A stretch of 64,000 bases of DNA from Vibrio coralliilyticus ATCC BAA-450. GTDB taxonomy: Bacteria > Pseudomonadota > Gammaproteobacteria > Enterobacterales > Vibrionaceae. The position numbers were made by a program, and so were the translations under genes. The stretch spans positions 1 to 64,000 of the forward strand of contig NZ_ACZN01000014.1 in NCBI RefSeq assembly GCF_000176135.1, written 5' to 3'. Positions 63,993 through 64,000 of this stretch are shown in pieces. Each line of letters begins with the position of its first letter. Within the stretch, counting starts at the first letter, position 1. The notes under the pieces were generated by a model, which searched no databases, was not told where the DNA came from, and saw only the letters and a list, made by a program, of their open reading frames with translations.

Positions 63993-64000
63993 GTCAGCGA

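Overview
The window looks like chromosomal DNA of a marine gammaproteobacterium, most likely a Vibrionaceae member. The reasons are a secreted trypsin-like protease with a GlyGly-CTERM tail, a Tad operon with separate tadE/tadF/tadG, an H-NOX/histidine kinase pair, and a MIIA (DUF1521) protein of the type I recall from Bradyrhizobium NopE1 and from Vibrio coralliilyticus. The genus is an inference. No rRNA, tRNA, CRISPR array or intact insertion sequence was seen.

Region 1 (1-41 kb) is a mosaic of two secretion/filament machines. A complete Hrp-type type III secretion system is spread over several units: sctC plus a small lipoprotein; sctK-sctL; sctW-sctV; an unknown gene followed by sctU; sctD-N-O-P-Qa-Qb-R-S-T; a pilin-like gene plus an autocleaving MIIA protein; and two small secreted candidates plus sctI-sctJ. 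A complete Tad/Flp pilus operon (flp-rcpC-rcpA-cpaD-like-tadZABCDEFG-ompA-like) sits inside it. Its prepilin peptidase tadV lies 20 kb away among T3SS genes. The flp pilin shares a transcript with a small protein that resembles a T3SS needle subunit.

Twelve promoters in region 1 carry one motif, GGAAC(C/T/A/G)-N14/15-CNACTNA, close to the HrpL 'hrp box' of plant pathogens. Two paralogous ECF sigma factors, a HrpS-like sigma-54 activator and a good sigma-54 promoter in front of one ECF gene complete a HrpS > sigma-54 > HrpL-like circuit. A XRE-type regulator and a ToxR/VtrAC-like membrane regulator pair provide further inputs. The motif also precedes a secreted protease, a GNAT acetyltransferase and several unknown genes, which makes them regulon members and effector candidates. 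The first gene carries a long CA repeat that currently breaks its reading frame, so it looks phase-variable.

Region 2 (41-47.4 kb) is metabolic: an MFS transporter fused to a universal stress domain, an aromatic amino acid permease, tryptophanase, and an OmpR-type regulator. Between permease and tnaA lies an array of 90-bp tandem repeats with twelve copies of a 17-bp dyad.

Region 3 (47.4-64 kb, visibly higher GC) is a signalling cluster: an orphan winged-helix protein, two unknown genes, a receiver-HDOD protein, a CheY-like receiver, a CheC/CheX-like protein, a PAS kinase, a receiver-GGDEF-EAL protein with a degenerate GGDEF, a receiver with a degenerate HD-GYP domain, an HPt protein, a PhnD-type binding protein with its kinase, an Imm26-like protein, a GNAT enzyme, an H-NOX sensor with its kinase, and an SNase-fold nuclease. 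The set resembles the HnoX-HnoK-HnoB-HnoD nitric oxide/c-di-GMP network described in Shewanella and Vibrio, expanded with more kinases.
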